Source: JOPF133 sp052144935 (GTDB lineage: Bacteria; Acidobacteriota; Terriglobia; Bryobacterales; Bryobacteraceae). From it: a DNA stretch of 31,463 bases. The translations under genes were made by a program, and so were the position numbers. The notes under the pieces are model-generated. The model was not told the DNA's origin. It ran no database searches and saw nothing but the letters and a program-made list of their open reading frames with translations. The stretch lies in assembly GCA_052144935.1 (NCBI GenBank), contig JBKQPR010000202.1:1-31463 (forward strand). The letters are read 5' to 3'. Position 1 is the first letter of the stretch. Each line of letters opens with the position of its first letter. Below are positions 23,649-30,718 of the stretch, in pieces.

Positions 23649-24676
23649 ACCGCTGTCCCCTCCCCGTGCTTATCGTCTTTCCTCTCCTCCGCCTCGATCA
23701 TCTCCACGAAGACGTCTTCCATGGAGGGTTCGATCTGCTCCAGACGATTCACGGCGATGCCCGCCGCGGCCAGTTTCTCGCGGATGCGCGGCGCGGTGGC
23801 GTCGGCGCCGTTCACGGTCACGTGCAATCCGCCGCCGAACACGGCCACGTCGCGCACGCCCTCCAGGCCTTCCAGCGCGCGCATGGTTTCGAGCGGCTGC
23901 CCAGTGTCCAGCAGCATCAGGCTGTGCTCGGGGAGGCTGCGCTTCAGCTCCGCCGGAGTGCCCAGCGCGATCACCTTCCCGCGATACATCAGCGCCAGCC
24001 GGTGGCAGTACTCGGCTTCATCCATATAATGGGTGCTCACGAAGATGGTGTGGCCGGTCTCGGCAAGGTCGTGGATCAGGCCCCAGAAGGCGCCGCGCGC
24101 GATGGGGTCCACGCCGGAAGTCGGCTCGTCCAGAAACAGCACCGGCGGATCGTGCAGGATGGCGCAGCCCAGCGCCAGTCGCTGCTTCCAGCCGCCCGCC
24201 AGGGTACGCGTGAGCGCGCCGCGCCGTTCCGCCAGGTTGGCCATGCCCAGCACATAGTCCTTGCGCGGCGTCCGTTTGTCCTTGGGCACGCCGTAGATGC
24301 CGGTGAAGAAGTCGATGTTCTCCTCCACGGTCAGGTCGTCGTACAGCGAAAACTTCTGCGACATGTAGCCGATGCTGCGGCGGATCTCCTCGGGTTGGGT
24401 AGCCACGTCGAATCCGTTCACCGATCCGCGCCCCGAGGTGGGCGTCAGCAGGCCGCAGAGCATCCGGATGGTGGTGGATTTGCCCGCGCCATTGGGACCC
24501 AGGAAGCCGAAAATCTCGCCCTTGGGAACCTGCAGCGACACGTGGTCCACCGCCACGAACTTGCCGAAGGCCTTGACCATGTCGTCGATTTCCACCGCCC
24601 AGTGGTTGCCGTTCGTTCGTGCGCCGTTCGTGGGTGCGCCGTTCGTGGGTGCGCCGCTCATGCCCGCACCGCTCAT
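23645..24676 (-). CDS. ABC transporter ATPase, second of two (YbhF C-half-like)
   Basis: This encodes 343 residues. Walker A is GPNGAGKST (60-68), the Q-loop is YMSQKFSLYDDLTVEENIDF, the signature is degenerate LAGGWKQ (159-165), Walker B is PVLFLDEPTSGVDP, and the switch His is intact in STHYMDEAE. A C-terminal accessory domain of about 80 residues (VRDVAVFGGGLHVTVNGADA, EQIEPSMEDVFVEMIEAEER) follows. The ATG at 24676 overlaps the stop of the first ATPase as ATGA. The first 25 residues (MSGAGMSGAPTNGAPTNGAR, TNGNHW) come from 15-bp tandem repeats and precede the ATPase core proper at about 28. The frame is open to 24976 but that overlaps the previous gene. In E. coli both ATPases are one polypeptide, YbhF. 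Confidence 0.9.
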   Translation of the reverse strand: MSGAGMSGAPTNGAPTNGARTNGNHWAVEIDDMVKAFGKFVAVDHVSLQVPKGEIFGFLGPNGAGKSTTIRMLCGLLTPTSGRGSVNGFDVATQPEEIRRSIGYMSQKFSLYDDLTVEENIDFFTGIYGVPKDKRTPRKDYVLGMANLAERRGALTRTLAGGWKQRLALGCAILHDPPVLFLDEPTSGVDPIARGAFWGLIHDLAETGHTIFVSTHYMDEAEYCHRLALMYRGKVIALGTPAELKRSLPEHSLMLLDTGQPLETMRALEGLEGVRDVAVFGGGLHVTVNGADATAPRIREKLAAAGIAVNRLEQIEPSMEDVFVEMIEAEERKDDKHGEGTAV

Positions 24677-24685
24677 GCCCGCACC
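24608..24685. repeat. 15-bp tandem repeats at an ATGA gene junction
   Basis: GCCGTTCGTGGGTGC occurs at 24623-24637 and 24638-24652, with a near copy at 24608-24622. A second unit, GCTCATGCCCGCACC, occurs exactly twice at 24656-24670 and 24671-24685. Each copy of the second unit carries, on the minus strand, the sequence GGCATGAGC with an ATG start overlapping a TGA stop. Both arrays are multiples of three and stay in frame within the second ATPase gene. Confidence 0.8.
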
Positions 24686-25416
24686 AGCCCTTCCACCTGG
24701 TGAATGGTTTTGATGAAGGCGCCTTCCAGGTTGGCCGTCCCGGTGGCCCGCTTCATCTCCTCGGGCGTTTCGCAACGGATCAATTTGCCCTTGTGCATCA
24801 GCCCTACGCGGTTGCATCGCTCGGCCTCGTCCAGGTAAGCGGTGGTCATGAAGATGGTGATTCCGTCGTGCAGAAGCTGATACAGGATGGCCCAGAAATC
24901 GCGCCGCGAGACCGGGTCCACGCCGTTGGTCGGCTCGTCCAGGAACAGAATCTGGGGATGGTGCAGCAGGGTACACATGAGCGCCAGCTTCTGCTTCATG
25001 CCCCCCGAAAGCCGGCCCGCCTGGCGGTTGGTGAACGGCTCCATGCGGGTCATCCGCAGCAATTGCGCGCCGAGCCTGTCGCGCTCGGCGCCCGCGATGC
25101 CGAACAGGTCCGCATAGAAGTCCATATTTTCCCGGACGGTCAGGTCGGTGTACAGTCCGAACCGTTGCGCCATGTAGCCGATCTGATCCTTAACCGCCTG
25201 CGATTCGCGGGCCACATCGTGACCCGCCACGCGGGCGCTGCCCTCGTTCGGATCCATCAGGCCGCAGAGCATCCGCACGGTGGTAGTTTTTCCGGCGCCG
25301 TCCGGGCCGACGAGGCCAAAGATCTCGCCCCGCGCCACGGAAAGGTTCAGATGGTCCACCGCCGTGAGCGCGCCGAAGCGCTTGGTCAGGTCGCGGGTTT
25401 CGATGATAGGGTCCAT
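24673..25416 (-). CDS. ABC transporter ATPase, first of two (YbhF N-half-like)
   Basis: This encodes 247 residues. Walker A is GPDGAGKTT (37-45), the Q-loop is YMAQRFGLYTDLTVRENMDF, the signature LSGGMKQ (136-142) is canonical, and Walker B is ILFLDEPTNGVDP. The switch His is replaced by Ala (FMTTAYLDEAER, residue 193). The ATG at 25416 has GGAGAG about four bases upstream; the longer frame from 25509 runs through the hairpin array and is rejected. It lies 157 bases after the hlyD-like stop and ends in an ATGA overlap with the second ATPase. A heterodimer of the two would energise the two permeases. Confidence 0.9.
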   Translation of the reverse strand: MDPIIETRDLTKRFGALTAVDHLNLSVARGEIFGLVGPDGAGKTTTVRMLCGLMDPNEGSARVAGHDVARESQAVKDQIGYMAQRFGLYTDLTVRENMDFYADLFGIAGAERDRLGAQLLRMTRMEPFTNRQAGRLSGGMKQKLALMCTLLHHPQILFLDEPTNGVDPVSRRDFWAILYQLLHDGITIFMTTAYLDEAERCNRVGLMHKGKLIRCETPEEMKRATGTANLEGAFIKTIHQVEGLVRA

Positions 25417-25447
25417 TAGCTCTCCGGGATCACTGTGCGTCCCGAGA

Positions 25448-25560
25448 CGTCCGCACGAGTGCGGACGCGGCAGGCTGAGAGCCTGCGCCACGGGATGTGG
25501 CGCAAACACTCGTGTTTGCAGCGCCGAGATTCGTCTCGGCGCACCGGCCCCACTAGGGCC
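25448..25560. repeat. array of five consecutive hairpins inside the efflux operon
   Basis: Five perfect short palindromes follow one another. They are 25448-25467 (CGTCCGCA, loop CGAG), 25470-25486 (GCAGGCT, loop GAG), 25502-25519 (GCAAACA, loop CTCG), 25522-25542 (GCGCCGAGA starting at 25521, loop TTCG) and 25546-25560 (GGCCC, loop CACTA). Stems are 5-9 bp with loops of 3-5 bases, and the stem sequences are unrelated to one another. The array fills the gap between the hlyD-like stop (25574) and the first ATPase start (25416). In the operon transcript it could form a structured spacer that adjusts expression of the membrane fusion protein relative to the transporter. Confidence 0.75.
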
Positions 25561-25573
25561 TGGTGATCTTCCA

Positions 25574-26749
25574 TCATTGCTCCAGCAAAATCTCCGCGTC
25601 CGCCGGCATGTTGGACTTCAATTCGCGCCGCGGATTGTCCACCTCGATCTTGATGCGGTAGACCAGCTTGACTCTCTCCTGCTGGGTCTGAATCTGCTTG
25701 GGTGTGAACTCCGCTTCGGACGAGATGAAGGTCACCCGCCCGTCGAAGGGCTTGCCGGGATACGAATCCGTGGTCACACGCGCTTTGGAGCCGATCCGGA
25801 TCTTCCCCAAGTCGGTCTCGTTGACGTATCCGCGCAGCCAGGGATGGTCGATATCGCCTACCGTCACCACGGTAGTGCCCGGCGCCAGGATCTCGCCCAC
25901 GTCCGCCGATTTCACCAGCACCACGCCATCCACCGGGGAGACGGCCACGGTGTCCGAGAGCTGCCAATTGATCAGCGCCAGACTGGCCTTCGAGTGAACG
26001 ATATCGGCCCGCCGCGCCACCAGTTCCTCCTCGCGCTGCTTCACCTGCAAGGCGTTGGCTTCGGCCGTCTTTAGCGCGGCACGGGAATGCTCCACCTGGG
26101 CCGTCTGCATGTCGATTTCCTCGATGCGCGGCCCGGCCAGCACCAGCGCCTCGCGCTCGGTAGCCGATCTGAGCGCGGCCACGGCGCTCTCCCAATTCTT
26201 TCGGAACTGGTCGAACTGGGCCGTGGAAATGTCGTCGTTCTTATACAAGGTCTGCGCGCGGTCCCAATCCCGCTTGGAGCGTTCGACTTCGGATTGCGCC
26301 GAATCCACCGCCGCCTTGGCGTCCATCTTCTCCTGCGGCCGGGAGCCGTTCTTCAGTTCGGCCAGATGCGCCTCGGCCGCCGCCAGGTCGGCCCGTTTGG
26401 TCTCCACATCCGACGCCAGGGTGGCCTTCTGCCAATCGAGGGAGGTCAGCGCCTCGGCCAGTTGGGCTTCCGCGGAATTGAGCCCCGCGCCTTCGCGCTC
26501 GCGCTGGGCGGAGAGCTGATCGCGATCCAGGCGCGCCACTACCTCGTCCTTCTTCACGTTGTCGCCCTCATCCACATCGCGCTCGATCAGCCGCCCGGCG
26601 GTTTTGAACCCGATGTTGACTTCGGTCAGCTCGATATTGCCGGAAACCAGAATGCGGTGATCCTGCCCGCGTCCCGTTCCGCGATAGGCATAGACCCCCG
26701 CGCCCGCCACCGCCAGCGCCAAGAAAATCAAAATTATTCGTTTCTTCAT
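25574..26749 (-). CDS. HlyD-family membrane fusion protein (YbhG-like)
   Basis: This encodes 391 residues. One N-terminal membrane segment (RIILIFLALAVAGAGVYAY) is followed by a lipoyl/barrel start (ILVSGNIELTEVNIGFKTAG, VDEGDNVKKDEVVARLD). A long coiled-coil hairpin covers about 70-255 (SAEAQLAEALTSLDWQKATL, AALRSATEREALVLAGPRIE, AALKTAEANALQVKQREEEL), then comes the second lipoyl half (DTVAVSPVDGVVLVKSADVG) and a beta-barrel domain (HPWLRGYVNETDLGKIRIGS). It bridges the inner-membrane ABC pump and the TolC-like channel in the periplasm. The ATG at 26749 has GGAGAG seven bases upstream; a GTG at 26755 lies too close to that site. The adjacent genes are its expected partners. Confidence 0.9.
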   Translation of the reverse strand: MKKRIILIFLALAVAGAGVYAYRGTGRGQDHRILVSGNIELTEVNIGFKTAGRLIERDVDEGDNVKKDEVVARLDRDQLSAQREREGAGLNSAEAQLAEALTSLDWQKATLASDVETKRADLAAAEAHLAELKNGSRPQEKMDAKAAVDSAQSEVERSKRDWDRAQTLYKNDDISTAQFDQFRKNWESAVAALRSATEREALVLAGPRIEEIDMQTAQVEHSRAALKTAEANALQVKQREEELVARRADIVHSKASLALINWQLSDTVAVSPVDGVVLVKSADVGEILAPGTTVVTVGDIDHPWLRGYVNETDLGKIRIGSKARVTTDSYPGKPFDGRVTFISSEAEFTPKQIQTQQERVKLVYRIKIEVDNPRRELKSNMPADAEILLEQ

Positions 26750-26777
26750 TGCCACTCTCTCCGTCGCATGTCTTGAG

Positions 26778-26802
26778 TTCCGCTCCCTAACGGTCGCGGC
26801 TC
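26778..26802 (+). repeat. single arm of the dispersed palindromic repeat family
   Basis: TTCCGCTCCCTAACGGTCGC followed by GGCTC is the closest copy to the family consensus. It lies 9 bases beyond the tolC-like stop (26811 on the minus strand) and 28 bases before the hlyD-like start at 26749, within the operon. No inverted partner is present. Confidence 0.65.
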
Positions 26803-26810
26803 GGTGAAGA

Positions 26811-28148
26811 TCACTGCACCACGGCCCGCACCCGGCCCATCGCCTGGGCCAGTTGGATGCGCGCCGCGTTGTAGTTGTAAAGCGCTTCGGTCTGGTTGTC
26901 GCGGGCCCGCTCCAGGCGCGTTTGCGCGTCGGTCACTTCCAGGCTGATGGCCACGCCGGCCTCGTACCGCCGCCGCGCCTGGGTCAGCTCGTTTTCGGAA
27001 AGGTCCAGGCCCTCCCGGGCCACCTTTACCTGGTCGTCGGCGGAGCTCAGCGCATCCAGCGCCAGCCGCACATCCAACTCGATCTGCTCCTGCAGATCGT
27101 TGCTGCGCACGCGTTCGGTGCGGTACTCGGAGGCCGCCTCTTCGCGCCGCGCGTCGCGCCGGCCGCCGTCGAACAGCGGCACGTTCACCGAAATCCCCGC
27201 CGTGCGGGTGGGCAGCGAGTTGTCGAAGCCCGTGCCGATGGCGCCGTAGTCGCCGAACGCATGCACCGAGGGGAGCCGCTCCAGTTTGGTGGCGCTGGCC
27301 GAGAGGCGCGCGTTGGCTTCCCGTTCGCGTTGGGCTTTGAGATCCGGCCGCTCCTTGAGCGCCTGGGCCTTGGCCTGCTCGATGGTGACCGCGTCCACAG
27401 GGAGGTACTGCAGCTTGTCGGTGAGGTTCACCTCGGTATCGAGCCGCATGTTCATGGCGCGCAGCAATTGCAGGTGGGCGCTGTGCCGGGCGTTCTCGAC
27501 CACCAGCAGATGCTGCCGGTCGTTGGCAAGTTGCACTTTGGCGCGCGTGATTTCGATGCCGGTTCCGGTGCCGGCCTCCTTCTGGATCTCGGCCTGCTTC
27601 TCCAGGGCCTGGGAAAGCGTGACGTTGGCCTGCGCGCTTTCTACGTCGGTGTCGGCCTTCACCGCGGCCAGATAAGCCATGGCGACCTGGGCGGCCACCT
27701 GCTCGGCCGAGCTGCCGGTGTCCGAGCGGGCTGCCGAAACCGCCACTTTGGCCGCCTGAAACCGCCGGATGGAGCTGAAATCGAAGACCGTCTGGGACCC
27801 CGTCACCCGCGCATCCACGGTAGTGAACGGACCCACGAAATGGGGGATCGAAAACCCGAGTTGGGGAAAGCTGAGATTACCGAGACCCAGGGCCGCCAGG
27901 TTTTCGGTGCGGCTCTGGTCGGTAAACGAAGATTCGATATCCGGAAGCAGGGCCGCCCGCGCTTCGGCCGATCGCGACTGGGCCTGCTTCACGGCCTCGC
28001 CGGAAATTTGAATGCGCGCGCTGCCTTCCGGCGACACAGCCAACTCCACCGCTCGTTTCAGACTCAAGTCCAGAGGGCCGCGCGCCGCGCCCTGGTCCGC
28101 CGCCCCTGCGATTGTTGCCATCAGCATCCACGACCACGCCAATTTCAT
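26811..28148 (-). CDS. TolC-family outer membrane efflux protein
   Basis: This encodes 445 residues: a signal peptide (MKLAWSWMLMATIAGA) and two repeats of the TolC/OEP pattern of long helices with strand insertions. The first repeat includes LSLKRAVELAVSPEGSARIQ, AEARAALLPDIESSFTDQSR and FDFSSIRRFQAAKVAVSAAR. The second repeat includes AKAQALKERPDLKAQREREA, GISVNVPLFDGGRRDARREE and LDLSENELTQARRRYEAGVA. The protein trimerises into an outer-membrane channel and periplasmic tunnel. The ATG overlaps the TetR stop as ATGA. Its presence in the operon makes the system self-contained, unlike E. coli YbhGFSR, which has no dedicated channel gene. Confidence 0.92.
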   Translation of the reverse strand: MKLAWSWMLMATIAGAADQGAARGPLDLSLKRAVELAVSPEGSARIQISGEAVKQAQSRSAEARAALLPDIESSFTDQSRTENLAALGLGNLSFPQLGFSIPHFVGPFTTVDARVTGSQTVFDFSSIRRFQAAKVAVSAARSDTGSSAEQVAAQVAMAYLAAVKADTDVESAQANVTLSQALEKQAEIQKEAGTGTGIEITRAKVQLANDRQHLLVVENARHSAHLQLLRAMNMRLDTEVNLTDKLQYLPVDAVTIEQAKAQALKERPDLKAQREREANARLSASATKLERLPSVHAFGDYGAIGTGFDNSLPTRTAGISVNVPLFDGGRRDARREEAASEYRTERVRSNDLQEQIELDVRLALDALSSADDQVKVAREGLDLSENELTQARRRYEAGVAISLEVTDAQTRLERARDNQTEALYNYNAARIQLAQAMGRVRAVVQ

Positions 28149-28813
28149 TGGTTTACCTCGAATGGTTCCACGACCTGTTCCACGGCGTTTTCCACTTTGG
28201 GGGTGCCCTGCCGCGCCGCCGGCGGGGCTTGAAATGCGCCGCTCAGAAAGGCAATCAGCTTCTCGATGCGCTCCTCAAAGTCGCCCGGCTCGCCTGTCAG
28301 CCAGGTTTGCGATTCGCCGCACAGGGCGCGCGAAATCGCCCCGAACATGAAGTAAATGCGCCAGCCGAGTTCCTCCTTGGATAGGTCCGGCAGACTCCGC
28401 TGCAGAACCTCCACGAACCGATCGATCATAGGCCGAAAATGCCGCTGCGCAATCCGTTCGATGAGACCCTCGGCCACGATCCGTCCCATGACCTTGACGA
28501 ACTCGGGATTCTGCCTGGCCGCCGTTTCCGTGGGCGTCAGGAAGGCCCTTAGAATCCGCTCCACGGGGACCGGCGCGCCGGCGGCTTCCTTCTCGGCCTG
28601 GTCCAGCAGGGCCAGACGAGCTTCGTTCACCGGCCCGAGCTTGCGCACCACCACCTCATCCAGCAGATCTTCCTTGGAGCCGAAGTGGTAATGAACGGCG
28701 GCCAGGTTGACGCCGGCTTCACCGATGATGTGGCGGAGCGAAATGGCGTCGTAGCCCTGTTCTCCGAATAGGCGTTCGGCAGTGTCTAGAATGCGCTGTT
28801 TGGTGTCGATCAT
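28145..28813 (-). CDS. TetR-family regulator (CecR-like), first gene of the efflux operon
   Basis: This encodes 222 residues. The N-terminal TetR helix-turn-helix (TKQRILDTAERLFGEQGYDA, ISLRHIIGEAGVNLAAVHYH, FGSKEDLLDEVV) spans about 4-52. The C-terminal ligand/dimer domain (PEFVKVMGRIVAEGLIERIA, MIDRFVEVLQRSLPDLSKEE) resembles that of CecR/YbiH, which in E. coli controls ybhGFSR. The ATG at 28813 begins at the family's usual position; a longer frame to 29170 runs through the promoter and tandem repeat and is rejected. There is no Shine-Dalgarno. A sigma70 promoter with an overlapping palindrome lies immediately upstream, so the protein probably represses its own operon and is released by a ligand. 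Confidence 0.9.
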   Translation of the reverse strand: MIDTKQRILDTAERLFGEQGYDAISLRHIIGEAGVNLAAVHYHFGSKEDLLDEVVVRKLGPVNEARLALLDQAEKEAAGAPVPVERILRAFLTPTETAARQNPEFVKVMGRIVAEGLIERIAQRHFRPMIDRFVEVLQRSLPDLSKEELGWRIYFMFGAISRALCGESQTWLTGEPGDFEERIEKLIAFLSGAFQAPPAARQGTPKVENAVEQVVEPFEVNQ

Positions 28814-28820
28814 ACGATTG

Positions 28821-28846
28821 ATTGAAACGTATGATTCAATTATACG
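28821..28846. promoter_or_regulatory. probable TetR-family operator overlapping the -10 box
   Basis: Two overlapping inverted repeats are visible: ATTGAA (28821-28826) with TTCAAT (28835-28840), and CGTAT (28828-28832) with ATACG (28842-28846). They cover the -10 box and start site and are AT-rich against a GC-rich background. TetR-type repressors bind such palindromes next to their own gene. The exact operator boundary is uncertain. Confidence 0.6.
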
Positions 28847-28866
28847 AATGAATGAGAGGTTGTCAA
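28839..28866 (-). promoter_or_regulatory. consensus sigma70 promoter of the tetR-efflux operon
   Basis: On the minus strand TTGACA (28866-28861) and TATAAT (28844-28839) are both perfect, separated by 16 bases. Transcription would start near 28832, giving a leader of about 19 bases. The match is far stronger than elsewhere in this GC-rich window, which fits a promoter held down by a repressor. Confidence 0.8.
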
Positions 28867-28912
28867 GCGGAAAAGCTAAGGGCTGGTTGGGAGTGGTAAC
28901 GGAAGTCACAAA

Positions 28913-29330
28913 CGGGTTCGCTGCGCGAGGCGCATGTACTTTGTTTTGTTTGGCCAGGGAGGAAGAACGGGTTCGTTCGGCGAATCCTGCCGGCGGGGTG
29001 TCGAAGGGTGCGCGGGAGTGGGCGGTAGCCGGACGGGCTCGGCTCCCCTGCGAGGCGGAATGGGTCGTGGGCCAAACACCCGGGTTCGTTTCGCGAAGGC
29101 GATCTGCTTTGTTTTGTTGTGGGAGGGACAAGAAATGGGTTCCTTCGGTGAATCTTGCCGGCGAGGGCATCGGCGGGTGCGCGGAGCGGGCGGCAGCCGG
29201 ACGGGATCGGCTCCCCTGCGAGGCGGAATGGACCCGCGGCCCGAATCGGTTCGTTTGGTGAAAGACATCTGCTTTTTGCGTGGGGTTGGAGCGGAACCCG
29301 TTTAGCCGGGGCGCCGGGATCGATCTTCCG
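28913..29330. repeat. 165-168 bp tandem repeat, about 2.4 copies
   Basis: Unit 1 begins near 28913 (CGGGTTCGCTGCGCGAGGCG), unit 2 near 29081 (CGGGTTCGTTTCGCGAAGGC) and unit 3, partial, near 29246. Conserved words include CCCCTGCGAGGCGGAATGG at 29045 and 29213 (exactly 168 apart) and CTTTGTTTTGTT in units 1 and 2. The array fills most of the 760-base gap between tetR and the first PEP-CTERM gene. Frames on both strands stay open across units but carry no recognisable domain. The remaining part (29331-29573) contains GGCGGGCCGG twice in tandem and nothing else I can name. Confidence 0.7.
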
Positions 29331-29573
29331 CTTCCAGATATAGCACGCGCAGGGGATCACGCCCGTGTCTGGCATGATCAACGGAAAGAAAAGAAAGGGG
29401 TTATTTTGGCCCTAAGTTGGGGACTGGCGGGCCGGGGCGGGCCGGCCCATACCGTTCTTACAGCGTGGACGGACACCCGCCCCGCAGCGATCGCCAAGGG
29501 GGGTTACCCCACGCGCTTGGTGTGCTCATTCTCAGGCGGTGAAACTCTGGCGCGGCGCTCCGAATCGCATCCC

Positions 29574-30359
29574 TCAGAAAAGGGACGTGATCGACCTCCT
29601 CCGGCGCACCCCAAGGGTGGCCAGAAGCAAAGCGCCCGCCGTCACCAGCAACAGCGATGCGGGCTCGGGAATTTCTTCGACGGTTGCGCCCGGAACCGGC
29701 CCGTTTTGATCGTCCACGTCAACGCCAACCAGCGTAAAGGTCGCGCTGACTTGCGCGGCCTCACCGGGTTCCCCCGCCAATGCGCCCACATACAGCGTCG
29801 CCGTAAAGCTGAAGGGCACTCCCGGGATGTACGGGACAGAGTTTTCGATAAGATTCCAACCATCCTCGAAGACACTATTGGGGGAAACGGGCCATGAATC
29901 AAACAGATCGACGTTCGCGAATTCCGGTCCGCTATCAAACGAGGGGGGGTTCTCCGACTCGGTGATGCCGAAGATGAAATCCGCGAAGCCCGGGACGTCG
30001 GTCCCGACGACCACCAGGTCATCCAGGGTAAAGGACGCGCCTGCGGAAGCGTAGACGTTCCTGTCGCTATTAAAGGCGTATGCCGACGCCGAAAGCACTT
30101 CCGATGCAAGCGTACCGCCCATAGCCGAAGCGGTAGCCGTGCTCAGGTCCCCTCCAATAGCACACTGTGCCGAGGCGCTTGCGGTTGTGTCGCCGGTGGA
30201 AGTCTGCCCGGCCGGGCAGGGGTTTGGGCCGAGACCATACCAACTGGTCGCAACCGCCGACACGCTGTTGGCGTAAGCGGGGCCGGCATCAACCAGGAGA
30301 ACACCGAGAAGACCAGCGAACGGCAAAAGCCTTGCAAATGATTTGAGCATGAGGGTCAT
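29574..30359 (-). CDS. PEP-CTERM sorted exported protein, first paralogue
   Basis: This encodes 261 residues. A signal peptide (MLKSFARLLPFAGLLGVLLV, DAGPAYA) leads into a low-complexity Ala/Ser/Gly-rich beta-type domain (SWYGLGPNPCPAGQTSTGDT, GTLASEVLSASAYAF, VGTDVPGFADFIFGI). The C-terminus is a PEP-CTERM anchor: IPEPASLLLVTAGALLLATL followed by GVRRRR. Such proteins are recognised by an exosortase and usually end up in the extracellular matrix. No exosortase gene is in this window. The ATG at 30359 has GAGGAGG nine bases upstream; the longer frame to 30641 crosses the promoter. It shares long nucleotide-level identity with the gene about 1.2 kb upstream. Function unknown. Confidence 0.88.
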   Translation of the reverse strand: MTLMLKSFARLLPFAGLLGVLLVDAGPAYANSVSAVATSWYGLGPNPCPAGQTSTGDTTASASAQCAIGGDLSTATASAMGGTLASEVLSASAYAFNSDRNVYASAGASFTLDDLVVVGTDVPGFADFIFGITESENPPSFDSGPEFANVDLFDSWPVSPNSVFEDGWNLIENSVPYIPGVPFSFTATLYVGALAGEPGEAAQVSATFTLVGVDVDDQNGPVPGATVEEIPEPASLLLVTAGALLLATLGVRRRRSITSLF

Positions 30360-30718
30360 CGCGAAGAACCTCCTCAAGAGACCCAACACCCAGACTATAC
30401 GCCGGTCCGGATTCGAGTTCAAGGTGTCCTTGTCCGATTTGCCCGCTACGGGGACCAACCCACCAGTTCTGGCCAAAGGTCCTGCTTGTCCGAAACTGCG
30501 ACGTGGCAGAACAAACCAGTCCGCCTGGTTCTCGTGAACGGCTTCGAAAGGAGAGGCCTTCCGGCTACCTGGCGCGAGCGAATCGAGGCTGTTGTGGCAG
30601 CGCGCTCCAATCCTGTCCCACGCTCGGATGCCACGGTCCACGCACGCGGCTCAAGCTACGGCGATTGACGGCATCCGATCCAGGAGATCCCGTCGAGAGA
30701 TCTCCCAGGGCGTCTTTG
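30360..30718. other. intergenic region between the duplicated PEP-CTERM genes
   Basis: This 359-base gap holds the promoter above and, at its upstream end, a hairpin at 30683-30705 (GGAGATC/GATCTCC, 9-base loop) 14 bases beyond the stop of the second PEP-CTERM gene. The hairpin lacks a T-run and is only a possible terminator. The middle has no credible ORF. Confidence 0.45.
30394..30422 (-). promoter_or_regulatory. promoter of the first PEP-CTERM gene
   Basis: On the minus strand TTGAAC (30422-30417) is followed after 17 bases by TATAGT (30399-30394), matching four and five of six consensus bases. Transcription would begin near 30387, about 28 bases before the ATG, leaving room for the GAGGAGG ribosome site. 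Confidence 0.6.

Noticed and set aside
24677..24976. N-terminal extension of the second ATPase
   Set aside because: It overlaps the end of the first ATPase in another frame; the ATGA junction gives a better start.
24619..25419. Long plus-strand open frame opposite the ABC ATPase genes
   Set aside because: It is the antisense of two clear ATPases, has His/Arg/Gln-rich composition and no domain. High GC makes such frames common.
25448..25560. CRISPR array
   Set aside because: The palindromes differ from each other and there are no repeated units with unique spacers.
26853..28232. 459-codon plus-strand frame opposite the tolC-like gene
   Set aside because: It is antisense to a well-supported outer-membrane protein and shows no motif of its own.
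28814..29170. 119-residue N-terminal extension of the TetR frame
   Set aside because: It crosses the consensus promoter and the tandem repeat, while the TetR fold begins properly at the ATG at 28813.
28863..29381. Minus-strand repetitive frame in the tandem repeat region
   Set aside because: The frame is open only because the repeat is GC-rich and lacks stops; the protein is Pro/Arg-rich, starts without a ribosome site and has no homologue I recognise.
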